This document shows, one piece after another, positions 9,301 to 18,526 of a stretch of 64,000 bases of DNA (position 1 is the stretch's first letter; every line of letters starts with the position of its first letter). The stretch is from JBBIJO01 sp037445895 (lineage in GTDB: Bacteria; Bacteroidota; Ignavibacteria; Kapaibacteriales; UBA2268): the NCBI GenBank assembly GCA_037445895.1, contig JBBIJO010000006.1, positions 1 through 64,000 of the forward strand, given 5' to 3'. The position numbers and the translations under genes were made by a program. A model generated the notes under the pieces. It ran no database searches and was not told where the DNA came from. It was given only the letters and a program-made list of their open reading frames with translations.

Positions 9301-11045
9301 CGTCGCAAGCGACAAGGATTCCAATACGGGTAAGGCTGAGCAACAACACCAATCTTTCGGTTCCGACATTCCTTATAACAGTTATGATATTCCGTCCCGG
9401 AGAAAAACTTGCTGTTTACAAGCGGGTTGAACAGTTGCCAACCTTGTTACCAGGAACTGTTCACGAACTTGCAATGCCGAACTGGAATGCTCGTGATTAT
9501 GGTCCGGGGCAATACCGTATCGTTGCGTGGGTTACAATCCCCGGTGGGGACCTCGAGCCTTTGAACGACACCAACCGAACGGATGTAACTCTCCGCTTTG
9601 GCGATGTTTTTGCTTACGACCCTGTTGATAATGTACGAAGCGACGTTGGCGATGCACAATTTTCGGGCATACAATATCGTGGGTTGGTATTCGCAGGCTT
9701 TGCCTACGGAGCCACTGGTAGCGTCTATGGTCCTTCGACTTCCTATAATTATCAATATGCAGTTGGATACGAAGGTGGTGCTGGTTCGGGCGAGATGGCT
9801 GCCCGATTTACTTTAGTGCAACAGGACACCATTTACGGATACCAAGCATACTTTACAATGTATAACCAGGCTCCGGACGATATTTCTTTCGAGCTTTATA
9901 CTGGTAACGACCAGCCGACGGCTCGTGTTCCGGGAACCTTGCTATATACTTTACGAGGCTACGATGCAACGGGCGATTCTCTTGCATTCGAAAAATATCT
10001 TACTTACAAACTCAAAAAGCCGATTGTTCTTCCTGCTGGGAATTATTGGGTTTCGGTTTCCCAGCTTGGTGAAACGGGTTTTCATCTTGGTGGTTCGAAA
10101 TATCGTATGGGTATGAGGATTACTTCTATCTACATTCCACCGCCAATTACTTCCGGTGGTCCCGTTGGTGGTGCAGGATTCCATTTGATGATAGAAAAAG
10201 ACTTTCGCAAAATGAGTTCAACAAGAAATCTTATCAACGATAATATATTCGCATTCGAAAATGTTCGATATAGCGGAAACTGGGTCCAAATGATGCCGAC
10301 AATCGGCAATCCTGGCTACGCCCACTTGCACCACTATGGAATTTCACCTTCGGATAATTATACCGCTACATTATCGCGAGGGACCTGGGTTCCTATGGTT
10401 CGACCTTACCTTGGTCCACGTGCTGCGAAGAACCTACCCGGAAAATACGACCCGGTTGAATTACTTTCCTTTGATGGTCGAGCACTCGACGCCGGTATCG
10501 ATTTGTTCTGGGAGACGTCCTCCGAACGCAACAATTATGGATTCTTTATCGAACGACGTGTTGGGACCAACGACAATACAGAATTCAAGGAAATTGGGTT
10601 TGTAAAAGGTGTTGGAAACAGCACAGTTTCGCAACGCTACACCTATTTCGATAAAGACGTGGTTCCAAATACGGTTTATCAATACAGATTACGTCAAGTC
10701 GATAATGATGGTAGTTCAGCTGGAACATATTCAAGGGTGATTACCATTAAGTATGAAGGCTTTGGCGACCTTGCTCTCGACCAAAATGCTCCGAACCCAT
10801 TTACAGTCAATACAACGATTCCTTTCGTGTTGCCAACCGATAGCAAAGTGCGATTGGAAGTCATTGATGTATTCGGTAATGTTGTTCGAACTATGGTCGA
10901 TGGCGAGCTTCCTGCCGGTCGCTACGACAAATTCATCTGGGATGGTACCGATTCGAAGGGTAATCTTGTTCCAAGCGGAAACTACATTTATCGCTTGCTT
11001 GCAAATGGTCAGACTTTGACCGGGGTTATGACGTTTGTGCGATAG
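6351..11045 (+). CDS. Large secreted type IX cargo protein with FlgD-like Ig/sorting domain
   Basis: A 1564-residue exported protein. ATG 6351 is chosen because AGAGGA lies upstream and the residues following it form a textbook signal peptide (MKRFFLFLVLAMGFVLFNF, cleavage near ALA). An N-terminal part contains G-F-N-F-Y-F-N-G and V-S-T-N-G-I-I-A-L, a beta-sandwich pattern seen in nidogen-like surface domains. Cysteine pairs occur mid-protein (KKCTTCIPDDDDVC). Near residues 1390-1475 there is a fibronectin-III-like stretch (LFWETSSERNNYGFFIERR). The end (NAPNPF, then V-I-D-V-F-G-N-V-V-R, then L-V-P-S-G-N-Y-I-Y-R) is a FlgD-type Ig fold serving as a type A sorting signal. Such proteins are surface or matrix components; the exact role is unknown. 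A strong terminator follows. Confidence 0.8.
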   Translation: MKRFFLFLVLAMGFVLFNFNFALAGDDNNLGDDPLRRSQLFEPNPFYENSSYPRPFVTSGNPIVNPITSPAVTTGYYFVDSDDDAPDYWRPSVFIYDTADEVGLWRRIVPGPRMIDPSFWTNNPDEGLRFFRNPAYPTSGDYFTDPTDSTDDAIAGPIPIGFNFYFNGLRYDSFYVSTNGIIALTNRRYFYDNFGNRTIPTGATSCYDPMSMDWFARGRSGDGLSDPTPDNWGYQYTVLGNDRTNPQGGIRTRGGALGGGSAPGFIAGYRAALIAPFWGDLQLSQFNKVTVMPEDYGKVYFKRTASADKLIIYFVNAAPKGTQNTPYGTFTAPTDGRFGESNYIAANAQITLDKRDSSITIVYEKFEGVAVVSGRAVPSPMVFRYNTTVGVTGFARHVNYGQTGGPTYPWAAEYQQYTHYFMKYANPLAGFPKNSLAIKFKQWKNSLRVVAIEYRTRKADPNASLDFTEKIPSTKVDNYELLAGNERIGAIQPVAILQNLTNNIQGPQGVNYQPQQFNFFARFRIINTASERTVYNTLVPIDSNCLAVGYLDTLLESCAGDPYTKVVYSQVGISNNEYVATKLAFPGTNRYNGIPPYGFVQVYFSPFEPNEFVANHVGRLRGVIIADPRNPKTLEGYGDTWPFDDTGAVRIFVMKRLDDFNDDVTKFHIAERTPMPSTLKWVNIHAEVASGDEVSKYPLPPRGEYSASNNVDFNFDSPDFRPFKLQSPVIRMNRLTLDRQEPATSPGGDELRSFPIDLRGRYGAVISVGFQRTTKQDSWDRGWSDQQLIGMEPRSVINADVFSVWTQYGGSAANPPDEIAIEWALPSDDGLTQICNIDEKRWRNHPRRGGAKPVTDMPAFSLYGAGGYLIGYLESDKDSALSPPAVPNLNGLRPNIFDDGIDFEYFKAFVTIPDTVIRYQKEGAMNFRFRIKMYARNNKKCTTCIPDDDDVCYVDNVKILFPSEIADVELTSVKIVWPYTMAPASQATRIPIRVRLSNNTNLSVPTFLITVMIFRPGEKLAVYKRVEQLPTLLPGTVHELAMPNWNARDYGPGQYRIVAWVTIPGGDLEPLNDTNRTDVTLRFGDVFAYDPVDNVRSDVGDAQFSGIQYRGLVFAGFAYGATGSVYGPSTSYNYQYAVGYEGGAGSGEMAARFTLVQQDTIYGYQAYFTMYNQAPDDISFELYTGNDQPTARVPGTLLYTLRGYDATGDSLAFEKYLTYKLKKPIVLPAGNYWVSVSQLGETGFHLGGSKYRMGMRITSIYIPPPITSGGPVGGAGFHLMIEKDFRKMSSTRNLINDNIFAFENVRYSGNWVQMMPTIGNPGYAHLHHYGISPSDNYTATLSRGTWVPMVRPYLGPRAAKNLPGKYDPVELLSFDGRALDAGIDLFWETSSERNNYGFFIERRVGTNDNTEFKEIGFVKGVGNSTVSQRYTYFDKDVVPNTVYQYRLRQVDNDGSSAGTYSRVITIKYEGFGDLALDQNAPNPFTVNTTIPFVLPTDSKVRLEVIDVFGNVVRTMVDGELPAGRYDKFIWDGTDSKGNLVPSGNYIYRLLANGQTLTGVMTFVR

Positions 11046-11066
11046 TCTATTGGGAAGCGATTAACG

Positions 11067-11105
11067 AAAAGCCCCTCGGCAACACAGTCGAGGGGCTTTT
11101 TTGAT
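11067..11105. terminator. Bidirectional terminator between convergent genes
   Basis: AAAAGCCCCTCG at 11067-11078 pairs perfectly with CGAGGGGCTTTT at 11089-11100 around a 10-nt loop. It has T-runs on both strands, so it can end both the large secreted protein gene and the minus-strand comM. Confidence 0.92.
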
Positions 11106-11128
11106 TTTTCGAGAAGACGAGACAATAT

Positions 11129-12679
11129 TTAAATGCCGCCTGCCCAATAGTTTCTATCGAGACTTCTGTATTGAATTGCTTCGCTAACGTGTGATGGCTT
11201 TATCTCGTCTGAATTATCTAAATCGGCAATTGTGCGTGCAACTTTGAGTATTTTGTCGTATGCTCGGGCGGAAAATCCAAGCCGATTCATAGCGTTTTTA
11301 AGCAAGTTTTGAGAACTTTCATCTAATTTGCAAAATTTTCGGATTTCTTTCGACCCCATATCTGCATTCTTGTAAACATTCTTTACCCCGGTGAACCTTT
11401 TTTCTTGTATCTTCCGAGCTGCGATTACTCTTTCGCGAATCGGGGTAGAAGCTTCGCTTGTTGTTACCGAAGTTAACTCGTGGAATTTCACAGTTGGAAC
11501 TTCGATATGGATGTCTATTCTGTCCAAAAGTGGTCCGGAAATTTTCGATTGGTATTTTTGGATTTGTGCAGGGGTACAAGTGCATTCTTGGAATGGATTT
11601 CCAAAATTCCCACAAGGGCAAGGATTCATCGAACAAACAAGCATAAAGTTGGCTGGGTATTCAATTGTCATTTTAGTTCGCGAAATACATATATTTTTGT
11701 CTTCGAGAGGTTGGCGAAGGACTTCGAGCACATTTCGAGCAAATTCGGGAAGTTCATCGAGGAAAAGAACTCCGTGGTGGGCAAGCGAGATTTCCCCTGG
11801 TTTGATTTTGTTCATTCCGCCGCCAACGAGAGCAGCATCGGAAATTGTATGGTGTGGACTGCGGAAAGGTCGTATGGTAACGAGTGCTTCGTTATTGCGA
11901 AGTAAGCCGGCAACGGAATGAATCTTTGTTGTTTCCAGCGCTTCCTCCAATGTCATTGGCGGTAGGATTGATGGAATGCGTTTTGCGAGCATTGTTTTTC
12001 CGGAGCCAGGGGGACCAATCATTAGGATATTGTGTGCTCCAGCAGCAGCAACTTCGAGCGCACGTTTCACTTGGTGTTGACCCTTCACGTCGGCAAAATC
12101 CAAAAGGAAATTGCGTTGGTTTTCCTCGAAAATTTTGAACTTGTCGACAATTCTTGTGGGAATAACCGTATTGTTGTTGAGGAACTCGATTGTTTGGGCG
12201 AGCGATTCAACAGGATAAACATCAATACCTTCAACGAGCGCAGCTTCGTTTGCATTTTCTTCTGGGAGAACCACAGCTTTGAATCCCATTTGTTGTGCAC
12301 ATAATGTTATCGAAAGAGCCCCGTGGATAGGACGCAAAGTTCCTTCCAACGATAGTTCACCGAGGAAAAGGATGTTTTCGGTGCTATTTGGCTCGATTAT
12401 TCCTATTGCAGAAAGAATTCCGAGAGCGATTGGCAAATCGAGTGCACTTCCTTCTTTTCGAATGTCGGCTGGGGCTAAATTAATAGTGATTTTTTTCGCG
12501 GGGAAAATCAACCCACTGTTTTTGATTGCAGCGGTAACACGCTCTTTCGATTCTTTGACAGCGGAATCGGGTAATCCAACAATTACAAAATTCGGTATTG
12601 CATTATCTAAATGGGTCTCGATATCAATAACAAATGCATCGATACCCAATACAATTGCAGATTGAATCTTTGAATACAT
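11129..12679 (-). CDS. comM: ComM/YifB-family Mg-chelatase-like AAA+ ATPase
   Basis: A 516-residue AAA+ protein of usual length. The N-terminal 190 residues form the Lon-S5-like ChlI domain (residues near GLPDSAVKESKERV). Then come Walker A GPPGSGKT at about residues 221-228, the family-typical RPFRSPHHTIS, Walker B with HHGVLFLDELPEF, and a cysteine-rich SMNPCPCGNF segment. ComM is a hexameric helicase that promotes branch migration during integration of transformed DNA in Vibrio and Acinetobacter; a role in recombination of incoming DNA here is inference. It is the last gene of the minus-strand block, separated from the transporter gene by about 160 bases and a terminator, so it probably has its own promoter. 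Confidence 0.92.
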   Translation of the reverse strand: MYSKIQSAIVLGIDAFVIDIETHLDNAIPNFVIVGLPDSAVKESKERVTAAIKNSGLIFPAKKITINLAPADIRKEGSALDLPIALGILSAIGIIEPNSTENILFLGELSLEGTLRPIHGALSITLCAQQMGFKAVVLPEENANEAALVEGIDVYPVESLAQTIEFLNNNTVIPTRIVDKFKIFEENQRNFLLDFADVKGQHQVKRALEVAAAGAHNILMIGPPGSGKTMLAKRIPSILPPMTLEEALETTKIHSVAGLLRNNEALVTIRPFRSPHHTISDAALVGGGMNKIKPGEISLAHHGVLFLDELPEFARNVLEVLRQPLEDKNICISRTKMTIEYPANFMLVCSMNPCPCGNFGNPFQECTCTPAQIQKYQSKISGPLLDRIDIHIEVPTVKFHELTSVTTSEASTPIRERVIAARKIQEKRFTGVKNVYKNADMGSKEIRKFCKLDESSQNLLKNAMNRLGFSARAYDKILKVARTIADLDNSDEIKPSHVSEAIQYRSLDRNYWAGGI

Positions 12680-12789
12680 CTCAACTTTTCTGGTTATTCT
12701 CGTTTGTATAATATCTATTCAACAATTGAATATTTACCATATTTTCATTCCACATATATTACATTATAAAAGATATATGTAAAATATTG

Positions 12790-12829
12790 AAAAAGGGGAC
12801 ACACGACGCCGAGCGGACAGGTCCCTTTC
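12790..12829 (-). terminator. Terminator of the OPT transporter gene
   Basis: Read on the minus strand, AAAGGGAC (complement of 12821-12828) pairs with GTCCCCTTT (complement of 12792-12800, one bulge), followed by a T-run. It lies directly after the stop of the transporter gene. The rest of 12680-12839 shows no gene. Confidence 0.65.
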
Positions 12830-12839
12830 ATTATTATTT

Positions 12840-14876
12840 TTACATTATTGCCGAAGGTGGTGCAGGTTCATCTGGGGAACCGGCATTTCGAATAGGAATT
12901 CGAACCAAAACCCAACCAACAATAATGAATACTAATAAACTCAATAAGAATGTAGGATGTTCAAATATAATCAAAGACTTAAGGAAGTCGTAGTTAACAA
13001 CAGCAATAATTGCAAACAGCAATCCTGTTAATGCTTCGCCCGCAATTAAACCGGAGGCAAGTAGGACCCCAGTATTATCTACTCGCGCTTTTTGGGCATC
13101 GTTGAAGTTTTTGCGAGCAAGGACTTTATCTAATATCCCGCGAATCAAACCCCCAACAAATATTGCAAAAGAAGTCTCCAAAGGCAGATACATCCCAACA
13201 CAAACAAGCATCGGGCTACGCACTTTAAGGAGTATAAAGCCTATTGCCATAAGCATTCCAACAATAATCAAGGGCCATGCCATATCGCCTCCGACGATGC
13301 CTTTTGCGAGGATTGCCATCAAAGATGCTTGGGGAGCTGGATAGGCTTTACCGCCAAGCCCTGTCCCCCCAGCGATAACATCGCTTTGGTGAAGATAATA
13401 CAAAGGAATAAACATTACGAAAGCAGAAAGGAGAACGCCAAATATATCTCCGATTTGCATTTTCCAAGGAGTTCCGCCAAGGATGTGTCCCACCTTTAAG
13501 TCTTGTAGCATTTCTCCGGCAACGGCAGCAGCCACACAAATAACAGCAGCGACACCAAGCACGGCTGCAACGCCCGATTGACCTTTAACACCTAATATTA
13601 CCATCAAAAGAGCAGCAATGATTAATGTCGAGATTGTAAGTCCACTAATCGGGTTATTGCTTGAACCAATCAATCCGACAAGATAACCCGAAACCGCAGC
13701 AAAGAAGAACCCAGCAATTACCATAACAATTGTTGCTACGAGTGCAGCTATGATATCGTTGGAAAAGTAATAGTAGATAAAGAAAGTTCCAATTGAAGCG
13801 ATAAATAAGCCGATAAATACCCATTTGAAAGGTAGGTCGCGTTCGGTGCGTTCTTCGGTTGTTCCGGAACCAGAAGCGGCTTTTCGAACATCCCTAACTG
13901 CGCGCGATAGTCCCGCGACGAGGCTCTTCCGCATTCGATACAGAGTGTAGCCTGCACTCATTAGCATTCCTCCAATAGCAACGGGGCGAACGAACTTTTT
14001 CCAAACTTCGAAAGAGATTGTAATCCATTGGTCGTCGCCACCGATTGGGGTTCCCATCGCTTCCATTGCTCTTACAATTTCGGGACCAAGGAAGTAAAGC
14101 AGTAAAGGAACAAAAAGTCCCCACGCAAGCAATCCGCCAGTGAAGTTAAGAGCGGCAAGGTTTGGTCCAATAATAAATCCTACACCCATATAGGCTGGAC
14201 TGACTCCGGGGGTTGTCAAAAGCGCACCACCGCCAGCTTGCACGCCATCGGTTTTCCAAAATGCAAGTTTTTGAGTTGCAAAAGGAATGAACTTCTCCCA
14301 GGAACTTGCAAAGAACTGAATTTGTTTAAGCAATTGGATTAAACTTCCGAGCCCCATTGCCCAGAATAGGAATTTAGCTCCACTTCCTCCTTTTTGTCCA
14401 GCTTTGTGGATTTCGGAAGCTGCGACTGATTCCGGGAAGGGCAACTCTCGCTCTTCGACCATAACCCGACGGAGAATAGCAACGAAAAGAATTCCAATGA
14501 TACCGCCAATTAACATTATAAGGCTGGCTTCTAAGTAGTGACGGACAGATGTGAAGTCTGACCAAATGCCTGCTATTAAAAAAGCAGGAATAGTGAAGAT
14601 TGCTCCCGCTGCAACGGATTCACCTATTGAACCAACAGTACGAGCAAAGTTTTCTTCGAGTATAGTTCCATTTTTGAAAAGGCGTAGGAATGCCATTCCG
14701 ATGACTGCTGCGGGATATGTTGCCGCGATTGTCATCCCAGCTTTCAAACCAAGATATGCATTTGCAGCGCCAAGAACCACAGCCATTATTAGCCCCAACA
14801 CAAGAGCTCGAATCGTAAATTCGTTCATTACCATATTTGGAGGAACGAACGGAACATAAGGTTTGTTTTCGGGCAT
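12840..14876 (-). CDS. OPT-family oligopeptide transporter
   Basis: A 678-residue polytopic inner-membrane protein of the OPT/YSL superfamily, normal length for the bacterial branch. The N-terminal signature is visible: FTIRALVLGLIMAVVLGAANAYLGLKAG, here given in part as NAYLGLKAGMTIAATYPAAV, followed by an FARTVGSIGESVAAGAIFTIPA-like segment. About 14-16 hydrophobic segments can be counted, with a charged cytoplasmic loop around residues 325-350. OPT proteins use the proton gradient to import short peptides or metal-chelator complexes. It starts 36 bases after the stop of an M20 dipeptidase gene on the same strand, which supports peptide import followed by cleavage. Peptide is the favoured substrate, but metal chelates are not excluded. 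Confidence 0.9.
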   Translation of the reverse strand: MPENKPYVPFVPPNMVMNEFTIRALVLGLIMAVVLGAANAYLGLKAGMTIAATYPAAVIGMAFLRLFKNGTILEENFARTVGSIGESVAAGAIFTIPAFLIAGIWSDFTSVRHYLEASLIMLIGGIIGILFVAILRRVMVEERELPFPESVAASEIHKAGQKGGSGAKFLFWAMGLGSLIQLLKQIQFFASSWEKFIPFATQKLAFWKTDGVQAGGGALLTTPGVSPAYMGVGFIIGPNLAALNFTGGLLAWGLFVPLLLYFLGPEIVRAMEAMGTPIGGDDQWITISFEVWKKFVRPVAIGGMLMSAGYTLYRMRKSLVAGLSRAVRDVRKAASGSGTTEERTERDLPFKWVFIGLFIASIGTFFIYYYFSNDIIAALVATIVMVIAGFFFAAVSGYLVGLIGSSNNPISGLTISTLIIAALLMVILGVKGQSGVAAVLGVAAVICVAAAVAGEMLQDLKVGHILGGTPWKMQIGDIFGVLLSAFVMFIPLYYLHQSDVIAGGTGLGGKAYPAPQASLMAILAKGIVGGDMAWPLIIVGMLMAIGFILLKVRSPMLVCVGMYLPLETSFAIFVGGLIRGILDKVLARKNFNDAQKARVDNTGVLLASGLIAGEALTGLLFAIIAVVNYDFLKSLIIFEHPTFLLSLLVFIIVGWVLVRIPIRNAGSPDEPAPPSAIM

Positions 14877-14902
14877 AAAACATCGTTATTTAGTGAAACA
14901 TA

Positions 14903-14910
14903 CAAATTTA
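14903..14910 (-). promoter_or_regulatory. Possible -7 promoter box before the OPT gene
   Basis: On the minus strand this reads TAAATTTG, an exact match to the Bacteroidota -7 consensus TAnnTTTG, 26 bases before the OPT start. No TTTG lies at the -33 position, so this may be chance in AT-rich DNA. Confidence 0.3.
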
Positions 14911-14912
14911 AT

Positions 14913-16280
14913 TTATTTTTTCCCTAAGTTTATGTAGTATCCGACTATAGCTTTAATACCGCCTAAGAAGTTTTCGACAGCAAAATTTTCGTTTGGCGAA
15001 TGAATATTGTCTGTTGGTAAGCCAAAACCAAGAAGCACTGGGGAAGCGTTAAGTTCGTTCTGAAACGTTTCGCATATAGGTATCGAGCCACCTTCGCGGA
15101 TAAACACTGGTTCTTTGCCGAAAGCACTCCTCAAAGACTCCTTCGCTTTTTGTATCCAAACGCTATCGATTGGGGTAATAACTGGATTACCTCCGTGCAT
15201 TTCATTAATCTTGATTTTTACTGTTGGTGGTGCTATTTCAAGAATAAATTTTACTACTTTTTCGGTGATTTCTTTGTGGGTTTGGTTAGGGACTAATCGC
15301 ATAGATATCTTGGCAGTTGCAGTTGCTGGTATGATTGTCTTTGCTCCTTCGCCTATATATCCTCCATACATCCCATTAATTTCTAATGTTGGGCGAGCCC
15401 AACTACGTTCAAGAATCGAATACCCAATTTCGCCGTAAGACATTGGAATACCAATAGAATTGCAATACTCTCGCTCGTCGAATGGAAGACGTTGGAACTC
15501 GTATCGTTCATCCTCTGTTAATGGGACGACGTTTTCGTAGAATCCGGGAACAGTGATTCTCCCGTATTTATCTTTAAGCTGTGAAATAATCCAAAAAAGG
15601 ACTTGGGCAGGATTATCGACGGCGCCTCCGTAACTTCCCGAATGCAAATCGCGGTTTGGTCCATAAACGGTTACTTCGATAAAACTTATTCCACGAAGTG
15701 CGTAGCAAATTGATGGGAGCCCTTCGGCAAACCATTCAGTATCGGAAATCACAACGCTGTCGCATTTAAGCAATTCTTTGTGGTTATGAACAAACTCATC
15801 GAGATGGTTGCTACCCGACTCCTCTTCGCCTTCGAATAAAAACTTGATATTTACAGGGAAAGATGCGTTGGTTTTCAAAATTGTTTCAAATGCTTTTAGA
15901 TGGATGAAGAGTTGACCTTTGTCGTCTGCCGAGCCTCGGGCAAAAATTTTTCCGTTGCGAATACTTGGTTCGAAAGGTGGCGTTTCCCATAGTTCAAGCG
16001 GTTCAACAGGTTGAACATCGTAATGACCATAAACAAGAATTGTTGGGGCATCTGGTTGTTTAGTGTAGCTGCCATAGACTATGGGATGCCCTGCGGTTTC
16101 GTAAAGTTGAACATTTTCAATCCCAACGGATTTCATATGTTCGGCAAGCCAACAAGCGCAACTCAATACATTAGCTTTATGTTCGGAACGACTACTTATG
16201 CTGGGGAATCTCAAAAAATCGAATAATTGGGCAAAAAATGTTTCGCTTTCTCTTTCGATGAAGCTGTAATATTGTGTCAT
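14913..16280 (-). CDS. M20-family zinc dipeptidase
   Basis: A 455-residue cytosolic metallopeptidase. The M20 residues are all visible: GHYDVQP with zinc ligand H86 and catalytic D88, ARGSADDKGQ with bridging aspartate D119, EGEEESGS with the general-base glutamate pair 152-153, a following aspartate in VVISDTEW, and a C-terminal histidine in DNIHSPNENF. The middle (from the DLHSGSYGGAV segment) is the dimerisation domain with a substrate-contacting histidine. Family members hydrolyse dipeptides such as Xaa-His, or small peptides. The gene directly precedes the OPT transporter and probably forms an operon for using imported peptides. It is divergent from sppA. Confidence 0.92.
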   Translation of the reverse strand: MTQYYSFIERESETFFAQLFDFLRFPSISSRSEHKANVLSCACWLAEHMKSVGIENVQLYETAGHPIVYGSYTKQPDAPTILVYGHYDVQPVEPLELWETPPFEPSIRNGKIFARGSADDKGQLFIHLKAFETILKTNASFPVNIKFLFEGEEESGSNHLDEFVHNHKELLKCDSVVISDTEWFAEGLPSICYALRGISFIEVTVYGPNRDLHSGSYGGAVDNPAQVLFWIISQLKDKYGRITVPGFYENVVPLTEDERYEFQRLPFDEREYCNSIGIPMSYGEIGYSILERSWARPTLEINGMYGGYIGEGAKTIIPATATAKISMRLVPNQTHKEITEKVVKFILEIAPPTVKIKINEMHGGNPVITPIDSVWIQKAKESLRSAFGKEPVFIREGGSIPICETFQNELNASPVLLGFGLPTDNIHSPNENFAVENFLGGIKAIVGYYINLGKK

Positions 16281-16588
16281 TATGTAATTATCAAAAATTT
16301 AAAAACATAAAATTACAAAAAAGAAAAACAAGAACTACAAAAAATTTTCAACGAAGTGTGAATATCCGTCTTTTAGAGATAGAATCTGTTCATAGAAATC
16401 TTTCGATAGGATTTTTCACATAGCCATTGATTCGGTAGTCATTGCTTTTTACTTTTCTGTTTTGTCGGAAACTTAGGAAAGAAATATACATACTTATTAT
16501 ATAAAATATTTTTTCCCGTGTTGTTGCAACTATTTCTTTCGATTTGCGTAATTTATTTCGTATGTATATTTAAATATGGAGAAAAAAA
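16281..16588. other. Divergent intergenic region between dipeptidase and sppA
   Basis: About 308 AT-rich bases between divergent genes, so it must hold promoters for both. I see no clean TTTG-20-TAnnTTTG match on either strand. A Shine-Dalgarno run GGAGAAA precedes the sppA ATG. No open frame or stable hairpin was recognised. Confidence 0.5.
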
Positions 16589-18496
16589 ATGTTGAATCAA
16601 CAAATACCCAATGCTCCAGTACCTCCGTCGTATTATCCACAACGAAGACGAAGCCGATGGTGGATACCTTTGATTATTGTGGGAGTGATTCTTGTGTTAT
16701 TTTTTACAATTATTATTGCAGTTCTAAGTTCAATTGGTTCATTTTTTGAAAAGGAGCCAATCGAAATCAAAAGCAACTCCGTTCTTGTTATTAATTTCAA
16801 CAAAACATACCCCGAATGTATCGACGATTCTTTTGCTTCGCTGTTCAGCGAAAGTAGCCGGACTTCATTTTACGATGTATTGAAAGCAATCGAACGAGCT
16901 ACAACCGACGAGAAAATCCGTGGAATTTATCTGCGAACTTCGTTGTCTGCTACGATGGGTTTTGCCAAACGGCTTGAAATAATTGAGGCACTCGATAAGT
17001 TCAAAAAGTCGGGCAAGTTTATTTATTCCTTTATCGAAATGGGGAACGAGAACGATTATTTGCTTGCTTTGCCATCGGATAAAATTTTTCTTGCTCGCGA
17101 AGGGGTAATGGAAATGAATGGATTTGCCATTTCGGCTTTATTTTTGAAAGGTTTATTTGAAAAGATTGGCATTGAATACTACGTCCAACAATACGAGGAT
17201 TTTAAATCTGCTGGCGAAACGTTCAGCCGAACGAAATTTAGTGATAGTGCTCGGCTTGTTCTTCGAACTTTGTTGAATCAAAGATATAATTTCTTCCTCG
17301 ATTATGTAGAAAGATTTAGAAAAATACCGAAACAAGATTTGGAAAAAATACTTAATCGGGCAGTGTATTCTCCCGATTCGCTCCTTGCTTTGGGGTTTGT
17401 CGATAGCCTTTTGAATGATAATCAAGCGAAGGACTTTATTCGTGAAGTTGTTTTAGGGAAAAAAGCCAACAACGATTCTTCGAAAAAGAAAGTTAATTTC
17501 ATTGCCGTTAGTCAATACATAGAAAGCGAGGATTTTGCACCCGAGGGGAAATATGACAAAGAAAATGCTATTGCTATTGTTTATGCCTCGGGTCCTATAA
17601 TTCAACGTTCGCAAGATTCTCCGTTTCAAACAGAAACAAGGATTACTCCCAACGAATTCATCAAAAATTTGAAGAAAGCTCGCGAAGATAAAAAAGTTAA
17701 GGCAATTATCATTCGAATTGATAGCCCTGGCGGTTCTGTTATTGCTTCCGACGAAATATGGGAGGAAATCAGAAAAACTAAAAAAATCAAGCCAGTTTAT
17801 GCTTCGATGAGCGATGTTGCGGCTTCGGGAGGTTACTATATTGCGATGGCTTGCGATACAATCATTGCACATCCCGCAACAATCACTGGCTCGATTGGAG
17901 TGATTACGATGATTCCTAACCTTAGCAAGTTGATTGATAAGATTGGTATTACAATCGACACTCTTTCGACAAATCCATCGTCGCAAGATTTAAACTTTTT
18001 TGTTCCGTTTAACAAAAGGCAATTTCAGAAATTGGATGAAGTTGTTCGACCAGTCTATTATCGGTTTGTTAGCAAGGTAGCCGAAAGTCGTAAAAAGAAT
18101 TTCGACGAAGCCCGAGCGCTTGCAAAGGGACGCGTTTGGACCGGCGAGCAAGCTTTCCAACACGGCTTGGTTGATGTTCTGGGAGGACTCGACGATGCAA
18201 TTAAACTTGCAAGTAAAAGGATTGGTATTCCGAATCCTATGATTAAACGTTATCCAAAGCCAATTGATGAGTTCCAAATTCTTTTGAGATTATTAACTCG
18301 TCGGGATGAAGATGAAAGCAAATTGGCTCGGCTATACCAATTATTAAATATAAAAGATAGTAAGCATTTGAAAATTCTATTGCAAACATTTCCTCCGGTC
18401 GTAAAAGAACAACTCGTTAGCTATTTGCAGATTGTTGCACTTTCGAACGAAGAGAATGTTTTAGCAATTTTGCCATCAATTATTTGGCTTCATTAG
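16589..18496 (+). CDS. sppA: Signal peptide peptidase SppA, 67-kDa type
   Basis: A 635-residue membrane-bound serine protease of S49 family that degrades cleaved signal peptides. After a basic, proline-rich N-terminus, one transmembrane segment (WWIPLIIVGVILVLFFTIII) lies at about residues 24-43, with the catalytic part outside the cytoplasmic membrane. The two tandem halves of the 67K type are both present. The catalytic lysine is K206 (in DFKSAGE) and the serine is S413 (in AASGGYY), matching K209 and S409 of the E. coli enzyme. RIDSPGGSV in the second half is the family oxyanion region. GGAGAAA precedes the ATG. A hairpin follows the gene. A role in processing the many exported proteins seen in this window is plausible. 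Confidence 0.93.
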   Translation: MLNQQIPNAPVPPSYYPQRRRSRWWIPLIIVGVILVLFFTIIIAVLSSIGSFFEKEPIEIKSNSVLVINFNKTYPECIDDSFASLFSESSRTSFYDVLKAIERATTDEKIRGIYLRTSLSATMGFAKRLEIIEALDKFKKSGKFIYSFIEMGNENDYLLALPSDKIFLAREGVMEMNGFAISALFLKGLFEKIGIEYYVQQYEDFKSAGETFSRTKFSDSARLVLRTLLNQRYNFFLDYVERFRKIPKQDLEKILNRAVYSPDSLLALGFVDSLLNDNQAKDFIREVVLGKKANNDSSKKKVNFIAVSQYIESEDFAPEGKYDKENAIAIVYASGPIIQRSQDSPFQTETRITPNEFIKNLKKAREDKKVKAIIIRIDSPGGSVIASDEIWEEIRKTKKIKPVYASMSDVAASGGYYIAMACDTIIAHPATITGSIGVITMIPNLSKLIDKIGITIDTLSTNPSSQDLNFFVPFNKRQFQKLDEVVRPVYYRFVSKVAESRKKNFDEARALAKGRVWTGEQAFQHGLVDVLGGLDDAIKLASKRIGIPNPMIKRYPKPIDEFQILLRLLTRRDEDESKLARLYQLLNIKDSKHLKILLQTFPPVVKEQLVSYLQIVALSNEENVLAILPSIIWLH

Positions 18497-18526
18497 AGGC
18501 ATTTTAGAAATCTATAATTTATTATA

